A stretch of DNA of 54,532 bases, from positions 1 to 54,532 of the forward strand of contig NW_003144790.1 of the NCBI RefSeq assembly GCF_000003605.2, in the 5' to 3' direction. This stretch comes from Saccoglossus kowalevskii (taxonomy: Eukaryota; Hemichordata; Enteropneusta; Harrimaniidae). The notes under the pieces were generated by a model. It was not told the DNA's origin and searched no databases. It saw only the letters and a program-made list of their open reading frames with translations. Position numbers and translations under genes: made by a program. Shown piece after piece: positions 12,201 to 25,020 of this stretch. The stretch's first letter is position 1; each line of letters begins with the position of its first letter.

Positions 12201-12487
12201 TGAGGGGAATATCCATTCTGTGAAAGAGATGCCGACTGGTATGGGGAGTGATTCTGAACAAGAATCGGAATATGACACGGACACAGACTCTGAGTTTACT
12301 CCCGTGCCTTCAGTGACTTCTTCAGTCCTAGACTTGAACAATGATGCACTTACATTTATGAGAGCAGTAACCACACAAAAATGGGCGTATGATAAAAGTT
12401 CGGTCATATGTAGACTGGTAATTGCCCAGATTGTCAATTACGGACAAGGCATATATAAATATGTTGATGTCTTTATTGTTATTTAGA

Positions 12488-15400
12488 GCCCTCATCTCGT
12501 CAATTGTACCGTTAATCATTATAAGCTACAATTCAGATACATTTTGTTCATGATCTGTGAATTAGCAAATGTATTTCCTGTGAATTGTGATTTGCCAATT
12601 TTAATGCCTGTGAACTGTGATATGTACCCCCTTCTCCCCTCATAATCGTTTGAATACAACGTGTTAATTACGGCATCACTGGGCATATTAGAACTGGATT
12701 GAATCTTGTCAACAAATAGTGTTATATAGAATCGGATGTTGATTCATTAACTATATTATTACTAGTAAATCACAGGCTTGCGTGCTTGGACCAATTCCTT
12801 TTGTGTCGTTTACATTGATGATATCTATCATTACAATAGTTGCATATCGCGTCTGTGTCTGACTGTTGATATCCAAAAAAATAATATCTCGCCAGTGACA
12901 GGTTTAATTTTATCTCGCGATATGTAAAGCTATGAGATTTGGTAGTGGCTACACACATTTTACTTACGCGGTATCTGACTAATGATGGCACTGTTACCCT
13001 TGATATTACAGGAATATCCTGGGGTATGGGTGGATTCCAAGCATTACATACAAGAAACATATTTGCGGGACAGTAGCCAAGACAAGGTGGATTTTTCAGT
13101 CACCATAAAATCTTGTTTGAATGCTCACTGGTAAGATATAGTTCTGACTGATTGTTGAACGATTCTCTCCTCGCTGAACTTCGGTCTCTCTGGCTTTCAT
13201 TACCATGTTGACAAACTATCAATATTCAAGTAATTATTATCATATAGCTCGAGAGTATGTGGTTGACCTGCAAGAATTTGTATAGCATAGCCCAGATCGA
13301 AATGAGAGCTTTGCCATACCCTATGCTCATTACTCTTGTTTGTCAGAAACTTGACAATGCAAAATTGCTATTAAAACCACTTCAAGTTGAAGTTGAGTGA
13401 GTTGGATATCTGCTTTTTGTTAAGTGTTCTGTAACAACGACATCGAGTATGATTACGTGCATCAATCATTACAAACAGACATCTAAGTGCACGTATGTGG
13501 ATATCAATGTGTCCTTGGAAATGTGGGAATAAAAACAGCATCGCCTGGAAGGTCTTTCATCTACGATGTGTGTAAATGACAAAAATTGCGTGTTATGGTT
13601 ATGTTACCTATATTCATACGAACAAGTATTGGATATTATCACGGCTTTCTTCTCCATCATCAGTTTTGTTTTCATACACATGTTTGCATTTCCGGTAAAT
13701 ATAATTATATACTAACATTTCGGTCCCTGTGCTTGTTACGAGTGTTTTAACAATAAGCACTTTTGACATGTGGAGGTTTCCCGGCGGTTTTCAATGTTTT
13801 CCCTTAAATTGAGAGCAGTTTGTAATATGTGTGTTCTAGTTTCGAATACTTATATGATAGGCAATTTTATTAAGAGACATAGTCACGACAATATATCTAA
13901 CATGTTTGGCAAACATTTAGTAGCACTTTGGATAAATAATAATTTAATTATAACTAAAGCCCTGGGTGGCAATTATGCATATTGTCACAAAGCTGGCTCA
14001 CGTACTGTTGATTACTGTATAACTACACAAGGCTGATATAAGCTAATAACATTTTTAAAATCAATAACACTCAGATCACTGTCCGATTGGCTTTTGTTTT
14101 TCAGTAGGTCGTGATGGCAGTAGTACGCACGATAACAATTTAGACCCCTCAACAAAATATATTTGGAACGAAGATTTATAACATATTATGACAACACAAA
14201 TTTGAAAATTATTTCAAAAGTGTTTACCTTGTGAATCAAATGAAATGGATATAAATAAAACTAGAGATTATCTCTGAGATTTACCAATTTTAGCAGTGTG
14301 GATAGTTGCCTTAAAAGGTATATCGGAACTTAAATCACTGTTAACCTTTAATCTAAATTAATTAATTGCCTAAATAATATGTTGACTGAATAAACTTCAG
14401 TTTGGGTTTAGAAAACAGAAGCGATCAATATATAAAACACTGTATAGTAAATATGGAAATGACTGACAATTGAAAGAGATTCGTTTGTATACACTGCGTT
14501 TATTGTGTTTGGAAACAAATAATATTTCTAAAATTACAAAACTTTTAAATTAGTGATAAAATACATATAATTATCAAATCAATGTAACATAACACATGCA
14601 GTTAAACTAAATAATAGAATTACAAAAATGTTTGGTTCGATTTGTTGAGTTAAAAAGGGTGTTCAAATTTACTTAATCAACTAAAAATATTTGGTGAAAT
14701 TCAAGATAAGTCATTTATTCTGTGTAACAGAAATCAGAATATTCTGATCTGCTTTCTGTGTTCCACATTACATGAAGCTTGCAAACTTGTATTAATGTGA
14801 AAATAACTGGAAGTTCGGTTAACTATTCAAATTCGAGTTAGTAAACGTGGACTTTCAACAAGAACAAAAATGCATTATGCCCGTAACTTGAAGTTCTGTT
14901 AATTGAACATCGAGTTACAATTTGGTCATAGGTTTACAAAATATGGGCGTGGTCATTTTTGTTTTCGTAACTCAAACAGTTCAGCATCTCAATGTTATTT
15001 CAAAATAAAATAATTGAAGTGGTCAATTTGCTTACACATATACAATATTGACTTTGTTACTTAATTTGGTGGATTTTGTGTAATAATTGCTGTTGAATGA
15101 AATTACACTTGGTTAATTAGATTCTGTAAATACCTAGCGTATTTTACCACCTATTCATTCTCTAAAATTTGTGCTTGGTTTAACGTAATGTGATTACGTA
15201 ATTTCAAAAAAAAAACATGCAAAAGAAATCGACAATTATGGTTACATAAAAACTGTTTTATTACACAGATTGAGTAGAATCCATGGCCATCTATTCGTTT
15301 ATGAAAACGTAACTTCGCGTAATCAGGTAGGATCTATTTTGGGAATATAATCATCACTGAAATCGAAATAGGTGAAGGTTAATAATACTTTTGTTTATCT

Positions 15401-15702
15401 TTAGATAATATACTTTATCTTAGATAATAATTTAATTTTCTTCCCAATTTGAATGGTGATATATTTCGTTCGAAGTTGTCTTGACACTCGAAAACATGCG
15501 CTATTATGTTATATGGGGTGTTTGTATTTGAAGTAACATTGAACGTGTTGTAGGAGATTTAACTATTTTTGTTTAGAGTTACGTTCAACATTTTAAATAC
15601 ACGTTAGTTCTCAGTTGTCTCCTATGGTTGTTTTCAACGGCGCCTGTAGAAAATGTTATGGCTCCAGCTTGTGAACAGTGAACAAATCGCTTCATTTAAA
15701 TA
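12488..15702. other. No gene recognised
   Basis: AT-rich sequence with short open frames only (for example 13770-14036) that lack motifs and splice support. This is the 3' flank of the GPCR gene. Nothing else can be supported. Confidence 0.5.
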
Positions 15703-15708
15703 TTTATT
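15703..15708 (-). terminator. Candidate poly(A) signal of the GPCR gene
   Basis: TTTATT on the plus strand reads AATAAA on the minus strand. It lies about 350 bp beyond the GPCR stop codon, a reasonable 3' UTR length. Motifs this short are common in AT-rich DNA. Confidence 0.3.
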
Positions 15709-16058
15709 GAATTAATGTATTACCATAACACTGACAAATAGGTTTGATCGTATCGACCATGTGTGGCGATCTGACACTGCGTACAATATATACGTATGCG
15801 GTGTTATGGCGGTAATCTTATTGTACATCCCCTCTATTGGTAGTCATAATACAGTGAGGGATAACGTCCCCAAATAACAGCGTGTGTCGTGATTCACGTG
15901 TTACATTTAATTGTTGCTGTGACTAATTTAAACAAGGAAATGACGTCGATATGACACACATTTTGCAAATAAAAATTTCAAACACTGTTATCAAACTGCT
16001 CAACGTTTTCGATTTTAGATGTATGATAACGTTTTTATCTTGTTTGTTATTAGCATAA

Positions 16059-17177
16059 TTATCTTGCGTTCTCAGTCGTTGTCTGTGTTTTACCATTGTG
16101 GACGGTTCGACTATGACTGTTACTGCCACTCGCCACTGTTTCTATGCCTATTGGTTGTATTCGCGATTCCCGGCACTTATAAAAACATGGAAATAATTTC
16201 TTAAATTCTTTCCTGAAACTTTCATTAAAATAGGCATAAAGAAAAGGATTGATCCAGCTGTTACAGAGAAAGATGAAAATTGCCAAATTTGCAGGGACAA
16301 TGGACCATATAAATTCGCTTCTTGGAAATGTCTCAGACCAAGTGAAGTAGAATTGTAAGGTGTGATTTGGCAGCCATGTCAGCGCAAACTGTAGAACTAC
16401 CAAACATAGCATTTTTACAGCTTTCTTTTTATTCCGGCTGCTGGCATTCGTTGGTGATTTGCTGAACCATAAGGTGACGACCATTATCGAGTACAGAATT
16501 GTTAATAAAATAAGAGGCATTACATACATAAAAAGAAGGTCAGTTAAGCGAAACCAGAAGTCGGTGTCTTCATCTACCACATAACACATAAACGTAACCT
16601 CATATACTGTACTATTGTGATCACCAAGCGTCTGAACATCTGTAATGACGTCATTTACAAACAGTTTGAACGACGAGTAGCCCAGTGAGCACACCCAAAC
16701 GACTATACAACCAAACGCAGCATGTTCCACAGACAATTTGGGTTTCATAGGCTGCACAATGGCACGGTAACGGTCTGCGCCAATACATACGAGTGAGAAA
16801 GTGGTACCGCATTGAGCTGCCCAGTGAAGGTAACCCAACAGTTTGCACAACACACTACTCGATATTGGCAGCTTGTAGGCGAAGTGTCCAACGTGATAAG
16901 GAATGAAGAAGATGGCTATCATTAGATCAGATACCGATAGCGAGACAATAAACAGGTTTGTGGCCGAGTTTCTCAGTTTGGGTTGTCGAAACACAGCGAT
17001 GATCACCCACACATTGCCTATAATGATCAGTAACATAAATACGACTCCAAATGCTACTGTGACCGCTGGTGGCGTATTCAATTTTGCAGCTCTTTCAATC
17101 AAATCGTCGTAATCGTAAGAGTTGCTTTGGGATTCGTATTCTTCACTTCCATGTTCTATATTATAATTATTGTCCAT
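16059..17177 (-). CDS. Class A (rhodopsin-type) neuropeptide G-protein-coupled receptor
   Basis: An intact 372-aa frame has all seven membrane segments: TM1 about 38-63 with GN (N55), TM2 72-96 with LSVSD (D84), TM3 from C111 to the DRY box at 135-137 (ADRYRAIVQPMKPKL), TM4 153-175 (W161), TM5 211-237 (P221), TM6 253-278 and TM7 295-316 ending NPFLY (310-314). C111 and C198 can form the usual extracellular disulphide. N188 (NST) in loop 2 is a glycosylation site. The N-terminus is acidic with several Tyr (sulfation candidates). C331/C335 after helix 8 may be palmitoylated. The usual CWxP of TM6 is TWLP here. The loop after DRY and the TM7 tail (NESFRKEF) suggest the NPFF/QRFP/orexin/trissin-like peptide receptors, but I cannot place it further. 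The coding region is a single exon; an acceptor (TTCTATTTTCACAG) lies 15 nt before the ATG, so the 5' UTR is probably spliced. It should signal at the plasma membrane. Confidence 0.9.
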   Translation of the reverse strand: MDNNYNIEHGSEEYESQSNSYDYDDLIERAAKLNTPPAVTVAFGVVFMLLIIIGNVWVIIAVFRQPKLRNSATNLFIVSLSVSDLMIAIFFIPYHVGHFAYKLPISSSVLCKLLGYLHWAAQCGTTFSLVCIGADRYRAIVQPMKPKLSVEHAAFGCIVVWVCSLGYSSFKLFVNDVITDVQTLGDHNSTVYEVTFMCYVVDEDTDFWFRLTDLLFMYVMPLILLTILYSIMVVTLWFSKSPTNASSRNKKKAVKMLCLVVLQFALTWLPNHTLQFYFTWSETFPRSEFIWSIVPANLAIFIFLCNSWINPFLYAYFNESFRKEFKKLFPCFYKCRESRIQPIGIETVASGSNSHSRTVHNGKTQTTTENAR

Positions 17178-17182
17178 TTTGG
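17162..17182 (-). promoter_or_regulatory. Short uORF overlapping the GPCR start codon
   Basis: Just inside the 3' side of the likely 5' UTR acceptor, ATGGACCAAAATGGACAATAA encodes a six-codon peptide in another frame and overlaps the receptor ATG at 17177. The uORF ATG has C at -3; the receptor ATG has A at -3 and G at +4, so leaky scanning could set the receptor level. The features are visible; the regulation is inference. Confidence 0.45.
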
Positions 17183-17703
17183 TCCATTCGATCTGTGAAA
17201 ATAGAAATGAGCAAATATATAAAGACTGGTTAGATGGTTAAAATTCATATATACTCCGTATCATATTTTATATTCAATATGTTGAAGGTTAAAATTTAGA
17301 TGTGTTGTAAATTACAATGTAGATGATATTATTGACGATGTGATGGTTGGTATTACATATACATGTTAAAAATACTGTTTTTACTGTGAAAATTGCTGTG
17401 TTACATGTACTTAGGGCTTGACACAATGAATTAAAATTAAATACAAACACGTACACATAGAAATTAATACAAACGTAAAATTGCATGAGGGATTGGAACT
17501 GGCGGTCACTGCACAAAATCTCCTGGTCACACGACCCAGCATTACTTACATTCAGCAAAACCCGAACTTATTCCACGCCGAGAACGTATAACACGACACA
17601 GCCAATTTACTACACATAGCATGTATGTACAACAACGCTTATATAGACTGATTTTTTGCGATATGATTTTTGCAACTCGAAATCCATCGTTATTATTAGC
17701 TGG

Positions 17704-17711
17704 TATATAAA
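17704..17711 (+). promoter_or_regulatory. TATA-like box
   Basis: TATATAAA follows CTGG and is followed by moderately G+C-rich sequence. No downstream gene on this strand is recognised, so it may be chance. Confidence 0.15.
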
Positions 17712-18756
17712 ATCCCAGCTTATGTCACAGTGATCGTCAGTTGTGGCGTTAGGGTCATGGTAGTTTCATCCTGTTTTAAGACTTAATTGAAACATATGGT
17801 GTGTTTTTTTTTTAAAGAATGACGCTAAAATAAAACAAGTAGAACAATGGGGGATACGTTATTGAGGTATTCGAGAGGGGATTACTTTTTTGACTATTGT
17901 TATGCTAATAGCGACCCAATAACTCATTATCCATATATGTACATAACCATATACGGATTTAGGACAGGCTATTCTATCGTTTAACATTATACCCACTCAT
18001 GATTGATCAAATGCCGAGAGAAACATGCGCGTACACAGTATGTGTGCTTGTTATGTGTAATATGCAATATTCTCAAGGCTAAGTTCTTAACGCTCAAGAC
18101 AAGACTGCACATTTTTTTGGCGAGGTCTGTCGTTGAGAAAATGACCATTTTTTGTTAACGTGAAAGCTTTTGGAAATTTCCTGGGAAGTGTAGAGAACAT
18201 AGCAATAAAAGATTACGGGAAAGAGGGCAAGAAATGTACATATAATAATCAATGATTCACTACTATTGGGTTAAAAAAATATTTACGATCATACAAAATT
18301 AATATAGTGTTCATGGCTATCCGTTCGACCCCGTACTGACCTTCACTGCTGTTGCGACGTCTTGAGCCGAGAAACGTAAGGCTGAATTCCCCGGTTTCAA
18401 TTAAAAGTGGCTACACTCAATCCATTGATTAGGCATGCACTCGACCACAACGGCAAGGAAGAAAATAAATTTTCGATTTTACGCATTATGGCTACACAAC
18501 GTGACAGAAAGTTCTTCTATGTGATCTAATACATGTATTTGTAAACAATCTACTTGTATTTGCACACGACTCCCAGTGCCTTCTCCTCGAGCAGACATTA
18601 ATGTTTCACATTCGTTTTTGCATGGTTTTAAATAAATAAAACGAAGCATTCTATTTTATTCAATGTTTATTTTCGTTTGATATTTTTAAACAAAATATGC
18701 AGTCATTAAATATGTTTTCCGAACGAGGACAAGGAAGGCAAAATGACGGTAGTCTT

Positions 18757-18776
18757 AAGATCGCGATCGCGATCTT
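18757..18776. repeat. Perfect 20-bp GATCGC palindrome
   Basis: AAGATCGCGATCGCGATCTT is its own reverse complement and contains GATCGC/GCGATC overlapping units, with four CG dinucleotides. It is striking in an AT-rich, otherwise gene-poor neighbourhood. Confidence 0.9.
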
Positions 18777-21700
18777 CGGTTTGTATCAAAAGTACGACTC
18801 ACAAATGAGGTCTTTTTTTCGAACGATAATTTGATAGGAATTAAACAAAATTCAATCGTTGGCGTGTGTAAGGGCTGGACCACTATCATTGGCTCCAAGT
18901 CCGGACCGGACATTAAACCGCGATGTTTTTATTTTCTTTCTTTTTTTCTGGATATTGTGCAGACAACTTTGCAGTTGTACGAAATTAATCAATTTCTCTA
19001 TATTGATGTTTTGGGCATACTCACTGTGTTTTATTTGTTATTTTACATGTTCACGTAGATTTAATTATTTGTCAGCGAAAATAGTGAAATAAAAACACGG
19101 TGAATAACTAAAGCATTATTCAAGGCGCAATAATTTGGATGTATGGACACATAATGTTTTTGATTAAATAAACTATCGACTGTCAAAAAAGCTATTTATT
19201 TAATGAATTTGTTTGTAAACATAAATTTTTAATTTTATATTGTTAATTTATAATTATGATGATAATCATTATTTAATAATACAAATTAACCTGAAACATC
19301 ATTACAGTTGTCTTTACAATGTACGTGATGTATACCCTAGTCCCTGGTTAGTATAACAAAATATATGATAATTACAACCTAAATTTGCATATTATTTATT
19401 ATGCTAATTCAAATGTTATGTAAATTATCCGAACTGTTAAAAATAATCCTGGGAAAAACACTGTTAACATTCTGATTGTAACTGAAAACTCCGCCATTTT
19501 GTTTGGTTGATAATACTCGTATTCACACTCTGTCTATTCTATGAAGATTTAAGACTATTTATACCTTTAGCAGTTATGTATTGTGTTTAGATACGTTTGT
19601 TATTTTTTTTTTACATTGGTGATTCATTTGTTTCGTTTGAATAAACTTATTTACAGAGTTTTTTGTCACCGGTCAAGGTCAAGATAGTTAAATATCGCCA
19701 TCATGCTAGTTGTTCTGTGACGTCCATACTGTCATGAACTAGTTTTCGCGTATCTGTTGTCCGACTTATTTGGCTGATTACTAGTGAATGGCTGTGTTAT
19801 ATCTGTCATCATTTAGACTCATGCGAGGTCCTGAACGGAACTTGACTCAGTGATTTGGAACTAATTACGAGATAACCGACGCTATCCGGACCGCTATTTC
19901 TGACAGTTGGGTATTCGCAGTTAGTAATATAGTGAACGATTAATCAAAAGATATGACGTTTCCAGTACTTAGTGTGATTGGCTATGTGCAAATTGAATGT
20001 GTGAAGGTTACACCTTACAGTGTTTTAACTTTTCTGTAATTGGTTAAGTTTTAATACGTAATAAACGGTCTAAGCCCTTGGTCACAGAGAGAAAGAGAGA
20101 GAACTCCACGAGGCGAGGGAGTCTTAGTCCGGGGCAGAGGACTCCGCCGAGGCAGTTTGCCTTGATGCGTTCTCAATGTGGCTTAAGACTAGCTATTGAA
20201 CGTATTTCGTTGTGTGCGTCTATTTGACTGAAAAGCTTAAGTGACTTTCCCGGTCCGGTACCTCAAGCAGACGTGATATAGAGACCAGATGATATTCCCC
20301 CCTGACACGTGTTGGAGAAACCCAGACCAGAGAAGAATTTTCCCCGTGATAATACTGTGAAAATTCTGGTATTATAAACTTTGAAATAGACACAATTTTC
20401 TATATCGACACATAACCTAGGTGCTAAGCAAGTTTTATTATAATCAATACTAGTCATTTCGGAGTATTCGCATCGTGTAGTTCACGTATACAGTGGGCTG
20501 AAGTAGACGTCGCAATCCCCCATCACGTGACTGCTGGGCTTAGCTGAGGTTTCGCAGCCCTTATTTGGACGTTTTTTCTGTTTTCTTTCTGATATCGACA
20601 TGTAAAATAAGCACGGACAGCACATGCGTACTTATAGCCTAGACTGTGTCATGTGTACATTGACCCCGATTGCTCCCGATGTTAGAATACAGTGACGCAC
20701 CATCGAAGGGCTGACTTAAAAACGTTAGTCGTAATCAAATTGTGATTTATGTTCGAAGCTTTTTTCATCCAAATTGCGAACAGTAAACATGGCCAAGACA
20801 CCTCATCTGCGCATGCGTTCCTTGTGACATATTTGGTCCAAATTTCACATCGTGACTTGTGTAACGAAAATAGTAGTGTTTGGCGAAGCAAATATTAGAC
20901 TTTATACTAATTTTATATATTTATATGAAATAAATACTTACACTAGCAACTAAATAGTTTTGTCACTATAATAAATAGGTGAACCTGATACCAATAACAT
21001 TAGTAACACTTTTGCCACCTGAGGCCAAACTTTTTTTTATTCCTTGTTTCTCGAGTTTTTATAATAAAATGTTTTTGAGAAGGGCGGAAAAAATAAAATT
21101 AATTCTTTTTTTCACATTAGATTTGTGTGATTCTCAAAAAATTGTAAGTGAGACCATTGATCGGAGAGAAGAATTTTATTCCATGTATAACCTGGTTGGA
21201 AATGTCGCCAATTGGAGCACAATTTTCAGCATTAATGAGGGGTTGCTCGGTTTTTGAAGACAGAGTTTCAAGGCACAAACCACGCCGCCGCCAAGTTCGC
21301 CTAGTCGTCTCAAGCAGCACGCCAATACCCGCGATTCACTGTCAACCAACGCGATAAAGTATAGATCTGAAGGAGACTTTGTTACTTTGATCAGGATACT
21401 TCCAAAAAAATGCAACTTGGATTTGTTAGGCGACGGGCGGAAAAAAAAAGAAGATACAAATTATTTTTTTTAGTATTTTTTTGCACTCACAAGTCGGTGG
21501 GCGTGAGAAATTACGCTGAAATAAAATTTATTTTTTGTTTCATTTTCGGCTCCTGTTCATTCGGCGGGTTCGCGAAACAAGGGATAATAAAAGTCTAGCC
21601 TTACTCTATCGGTTACTGTCCTGAGATTGCCACACCTGGCCTCTTAGACTGGAGAAATTGTTAATGAAGATGTGCACATCTGACAAACCACAATGACGTT

Positions 21701-24700
21701 GACCTAAATTTGATAATCAAACTGAAGAACAGCCCCCTGTCCTGAACATGTGAATATTATATACCAGTAACATTTAACCTTGAATTGACATTCTCCCTCA
21801 AAATGTGGACAACACATCCTTAAAAAAACATTCTAATTGCCCATGCAAATAAGACAAATATTTGTGACTTGTCTTAGTATTAGCTATATTCAACTTGTTG
21901 GGCAGTTTCCCTTGTATTTCTGATATATTAATGTAATGTTTATGCAATCTGAATTCCCAGCGTCGAGATTGCTCAGCCAACTCTTAAGATTTAATGACGT
22001 GTTGATATCTACATATTTTGCGATTTCAACATTAAATAACAAGTTTATGCAGGCATCGAGTGATATATATCGATTCTGATTAATCCAAACACCCGCACCA
22101 GCTACACACAATAAATGAAAGACACTGTAATACTCATAACCATGAAGTTAATAGACTCTTGACCATGATGTTGTTGTTTAAAAATATGTCGAAAGTAATT
22201 TATATGAATGTTAATTGAAACTCGTAAAACCAAACACGGTATAGTAACAAATCAAGTCGTGACAATCACACATGTCAAAAAAGCAGTACGATTTACTCCA
22301 TTTGGTGACGTATTGTTATTAATTTGATAATTGGCACGGCACATAAATCTCTTCATCACACGAATCGTGTAATTTCGAGGCACGCGTAAAATGTTACGAG
22401 ATTTCACCGTACTCGACATGACATGGCTGATACAAGTGACGCCAGATGGTGACGTTTTTTTATTGCATGATTCAATTCAGATTCATTTGCTAAAAAAAAA
22501 AGATATTGTAATTTACCGGAATTAGCTCACGAATATTGTGATTATTCGAATTTGACGTAACGTCTACCAATTCAGTCTGAAAATTCAATGCCGCGTGATT
22601 AGTTTTACTGTGCATAATTTTCAAACATGTAATGGAAATAACGTGTACAGTTACGACGTCATGTGAGTGTAGATTATTAGTGTAAATAATATGCATCATG
22701 ATCATATGATAGCATTGCATACTTGATAACGTAGCGGAATTGCAAAACACGAATATACTATTGCCAGATATCTGGTGAGCGTAATAATTGTACAAATATT
22801 TGGGGACGATAGCAAAGATTTGGTACGATCGAAGGTTGTATGACAAACAAGAATACTACGTGATATTGAAACCTGCACGTCGGTCGTGTCATTGTTCTCG
22901 TAAGGTCATCTGTGACGGGGGGGTGTAACATTTCATATATTTCATTGTAATAATTACCAAAACTAAGATACGTGAAATATAACAGACTGAAGTAAAAGTT
23001 GTTACTCGACATGTTTTATTCTGTTGTCCAGCGATGTGTATGACATTAAATAAATAATTATGTCAAATTGTTGTTGAGAAAAAGTAGATACACTTGATAA
23101 TGGAGTATAGTTGTTTCAGTCGGAGTGGATACATATATACCACGAATTACACAGTTGATGCATTTATGATATTAATAGCTCATTTGGATCAATTACAATA
23201 CTACATATTAAATTAGGGAAATGCAAAGATAAATTAAAAAAGTAACATGTCCATGAATGGCTGAAATTCTGTCGTTTTTTATCTCATAAAATTTGTTTAC
23301 AGACATGTATTGCGTGTTATATGCATAACATATGATTGAGATTGAATAATAGACTAATCTAATATCAGATTTATTAAATGACTAATCTTTTATCCGAACG
23401 CGAGATGAAGCGTCATGGGCATGTAAATTAACACGTATAATGCGTGTGCCAAATTTGAACAAAAACTAGCGAATCATGTCCAGGATACGACATTTTCAAA
23501 AACATCACTAAATCACTGCATATACATATGCCCACATAAAGTATTCGGACTAGAGTTTGTTTTAAATATGACTCCAAATGAATGGAGACCAAATTAAAAG
23601 CCCCTTCTTCCAACTTTGTTCGAACAGTGACCAATATTACATTGGGAAATATTTTAGAACTGTATTCACTGCCACGCATTGATCATTCAATTCAATGTAC
23701 ACTATTAGATTGTATCTATTGTGTGATTTTAATTTACATTATACGTGTGATCATTAATAAAGATTATTACTCGATCAAAACTAATTATGATCCACGAAAC
23801 ATACGCCCATATAAAAATGGGACGCGGCATCCGTATCTTGTTTTTCTGCGACCATAAATCCCGCAATTTAAAAATCTATATTTGTCTATATATATAGCGA
23901 TGAGTTGATGCAAGTATATTATTGGCGCTTTTGTGAGATCATCTAAACACAGTGAAAAAAATGGCACACCATCCTGTATCCCAGTATATTAACACATTGC
24001 TTGCTGACACCATTGATTATGGGATGTCTGCCATGTATAATATACCATGTACGCACACAATGAACGTCATGGGAAAATGTATGGCAAATATTAGTATATT
24101 CCCCATTGAGAACGGAGTTTATGAAAATAAGGAAATAAGAGAAATTGATATAAAAAATAATTATTTTGTTCTCTATACATAAACGAAAGTATGTATTTCA
24201 ATATATCAGTTATATGTACATTGCACAATTATCGACATAATTGAAATATACCAATTATCTCATTACATATTTATTTTTAGAAACGTATTCAATGTAATAT
24301 GCAATAACTCTTACCATGTTCGTAGTCCGTGGCTGCTAATGTGTATATGAAAACATAACAAAGATATGCTATATTTATTCATAATGCAGATTTGGTGTTT
24401 AAGATGCAAATTATGCTTTGAAATTAAAAAGTGCTCTAAAATCTCTAGTAGCACCTTGGGTATCTCCTAGATCTTCAATTTTCCATTGTTATCAATGGTG
24501 AAATCCAAGCGTATTGTATGGTCTTTGGTTTGAGGCACCCTGTGATTCTATGTATATTTTAGCTTTTCACACGCACACACACTTATGTACCTGTCTGTAT
24601 ACATGCAGAAGGCCGTTGTCTGATGTGTGTTATCTGATGTGTTGTCACATGACAGACAAAATATCGGAAGCAGTTAGATTGTAATTAATGGTGTTGCGTG

Positions 24701-25012
24701 CTGCTTAACAAGCTTTTTCAGGCAAACGATGTTCGCATTTTTTAAGACAGAGTAAAACGCATCTCAGACTGCACAAAGAAGCGTTTTTTTCAATTATAAT
24801 ATTTTTATAACAGTATTTCTGTCATATATGGATATCATGTAATAGCCTACTATTTGTGATGTAATTATATGCGTCAACAGCTTTTCCAAATAAAAAGATG
24901 ATTCATGTGTTCACGCAGTCGAGTTCAACAAAGTAATATCAATAATGTACATACCAAGGCAAGAGTATATGTTCAGACACAGCTATCATCAATGTCTTCA
25001 CTGCTTCACTGG

Positions 25013-25020
25013 TATATAAG
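25013..25020 (+). promoter_or_regulatory. TATA-like box
   Basis: TATATAAG lies in the context CACTGGTATATAAGCGTCAG, with the same CTGGTATATAA core as the box at 17704. No gene on this strand is identified downstream. Confidence 0.15.

Larger units (their letters stand above)
8222..12440 (+). pseudogene. Frame-broken, intron-containing member of a large uncharacterised invertebrate protein family
   Basis: Exon-like blocks: about 8222-8488, 8662-8929, 9093-9160, 9338-9534, then largely intronless coding to about 12440. Three introns keep matching phases: 8489-8661 (phase 1), 8930-9092 (phase 2, CTTTCTAG acceptor), 9161-9337 (phase 1, GTAAGT donor). Readable segments include HTNLQCFLKHSISYAGL, KHLGGERTVKFLCGPMWHG (from 9971), a Cys/His cluster CAKCKDMEHSNHFHH (near 10630), VLVVTANCEAGNKKAFEM and LPDAVHVNKSLKCSFANW (10730-10900), and a possible propeller-like region (11080-11560). 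I recall this order from long hypothetical proteins of cnidarians, molluscs and hemichordates; the function is unknown. Breaks: frame changes near 8258, 8435, 9385 and 9960, and stops at 9416, 9883, 10298 and 11068. The longest clean block (to 11067) encodes about 110 residues. True decay is likely; sequencing indels are the alternative. It keeps introns, so it is not a processed retrocopy. Confidence 0.5.

Noticed and set aside
16651-17112. Open frames on both strands inside the GPCR
   Set aside because: Shadows of the 372-aa receptor frame with no independent features.
20085-20180. Structured or non-coding RNA in the G+C-rich patch
   Set aside because: A GGAGTC/GACTCC pairing is possible, but there is no recognisable RNA family or promoter element.
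22490-22846. 118-codon minus-strand ORF
   Set aside because: No motif, low-complexity composition, and no splice or start support; expected by chance at this length in 54 kb.
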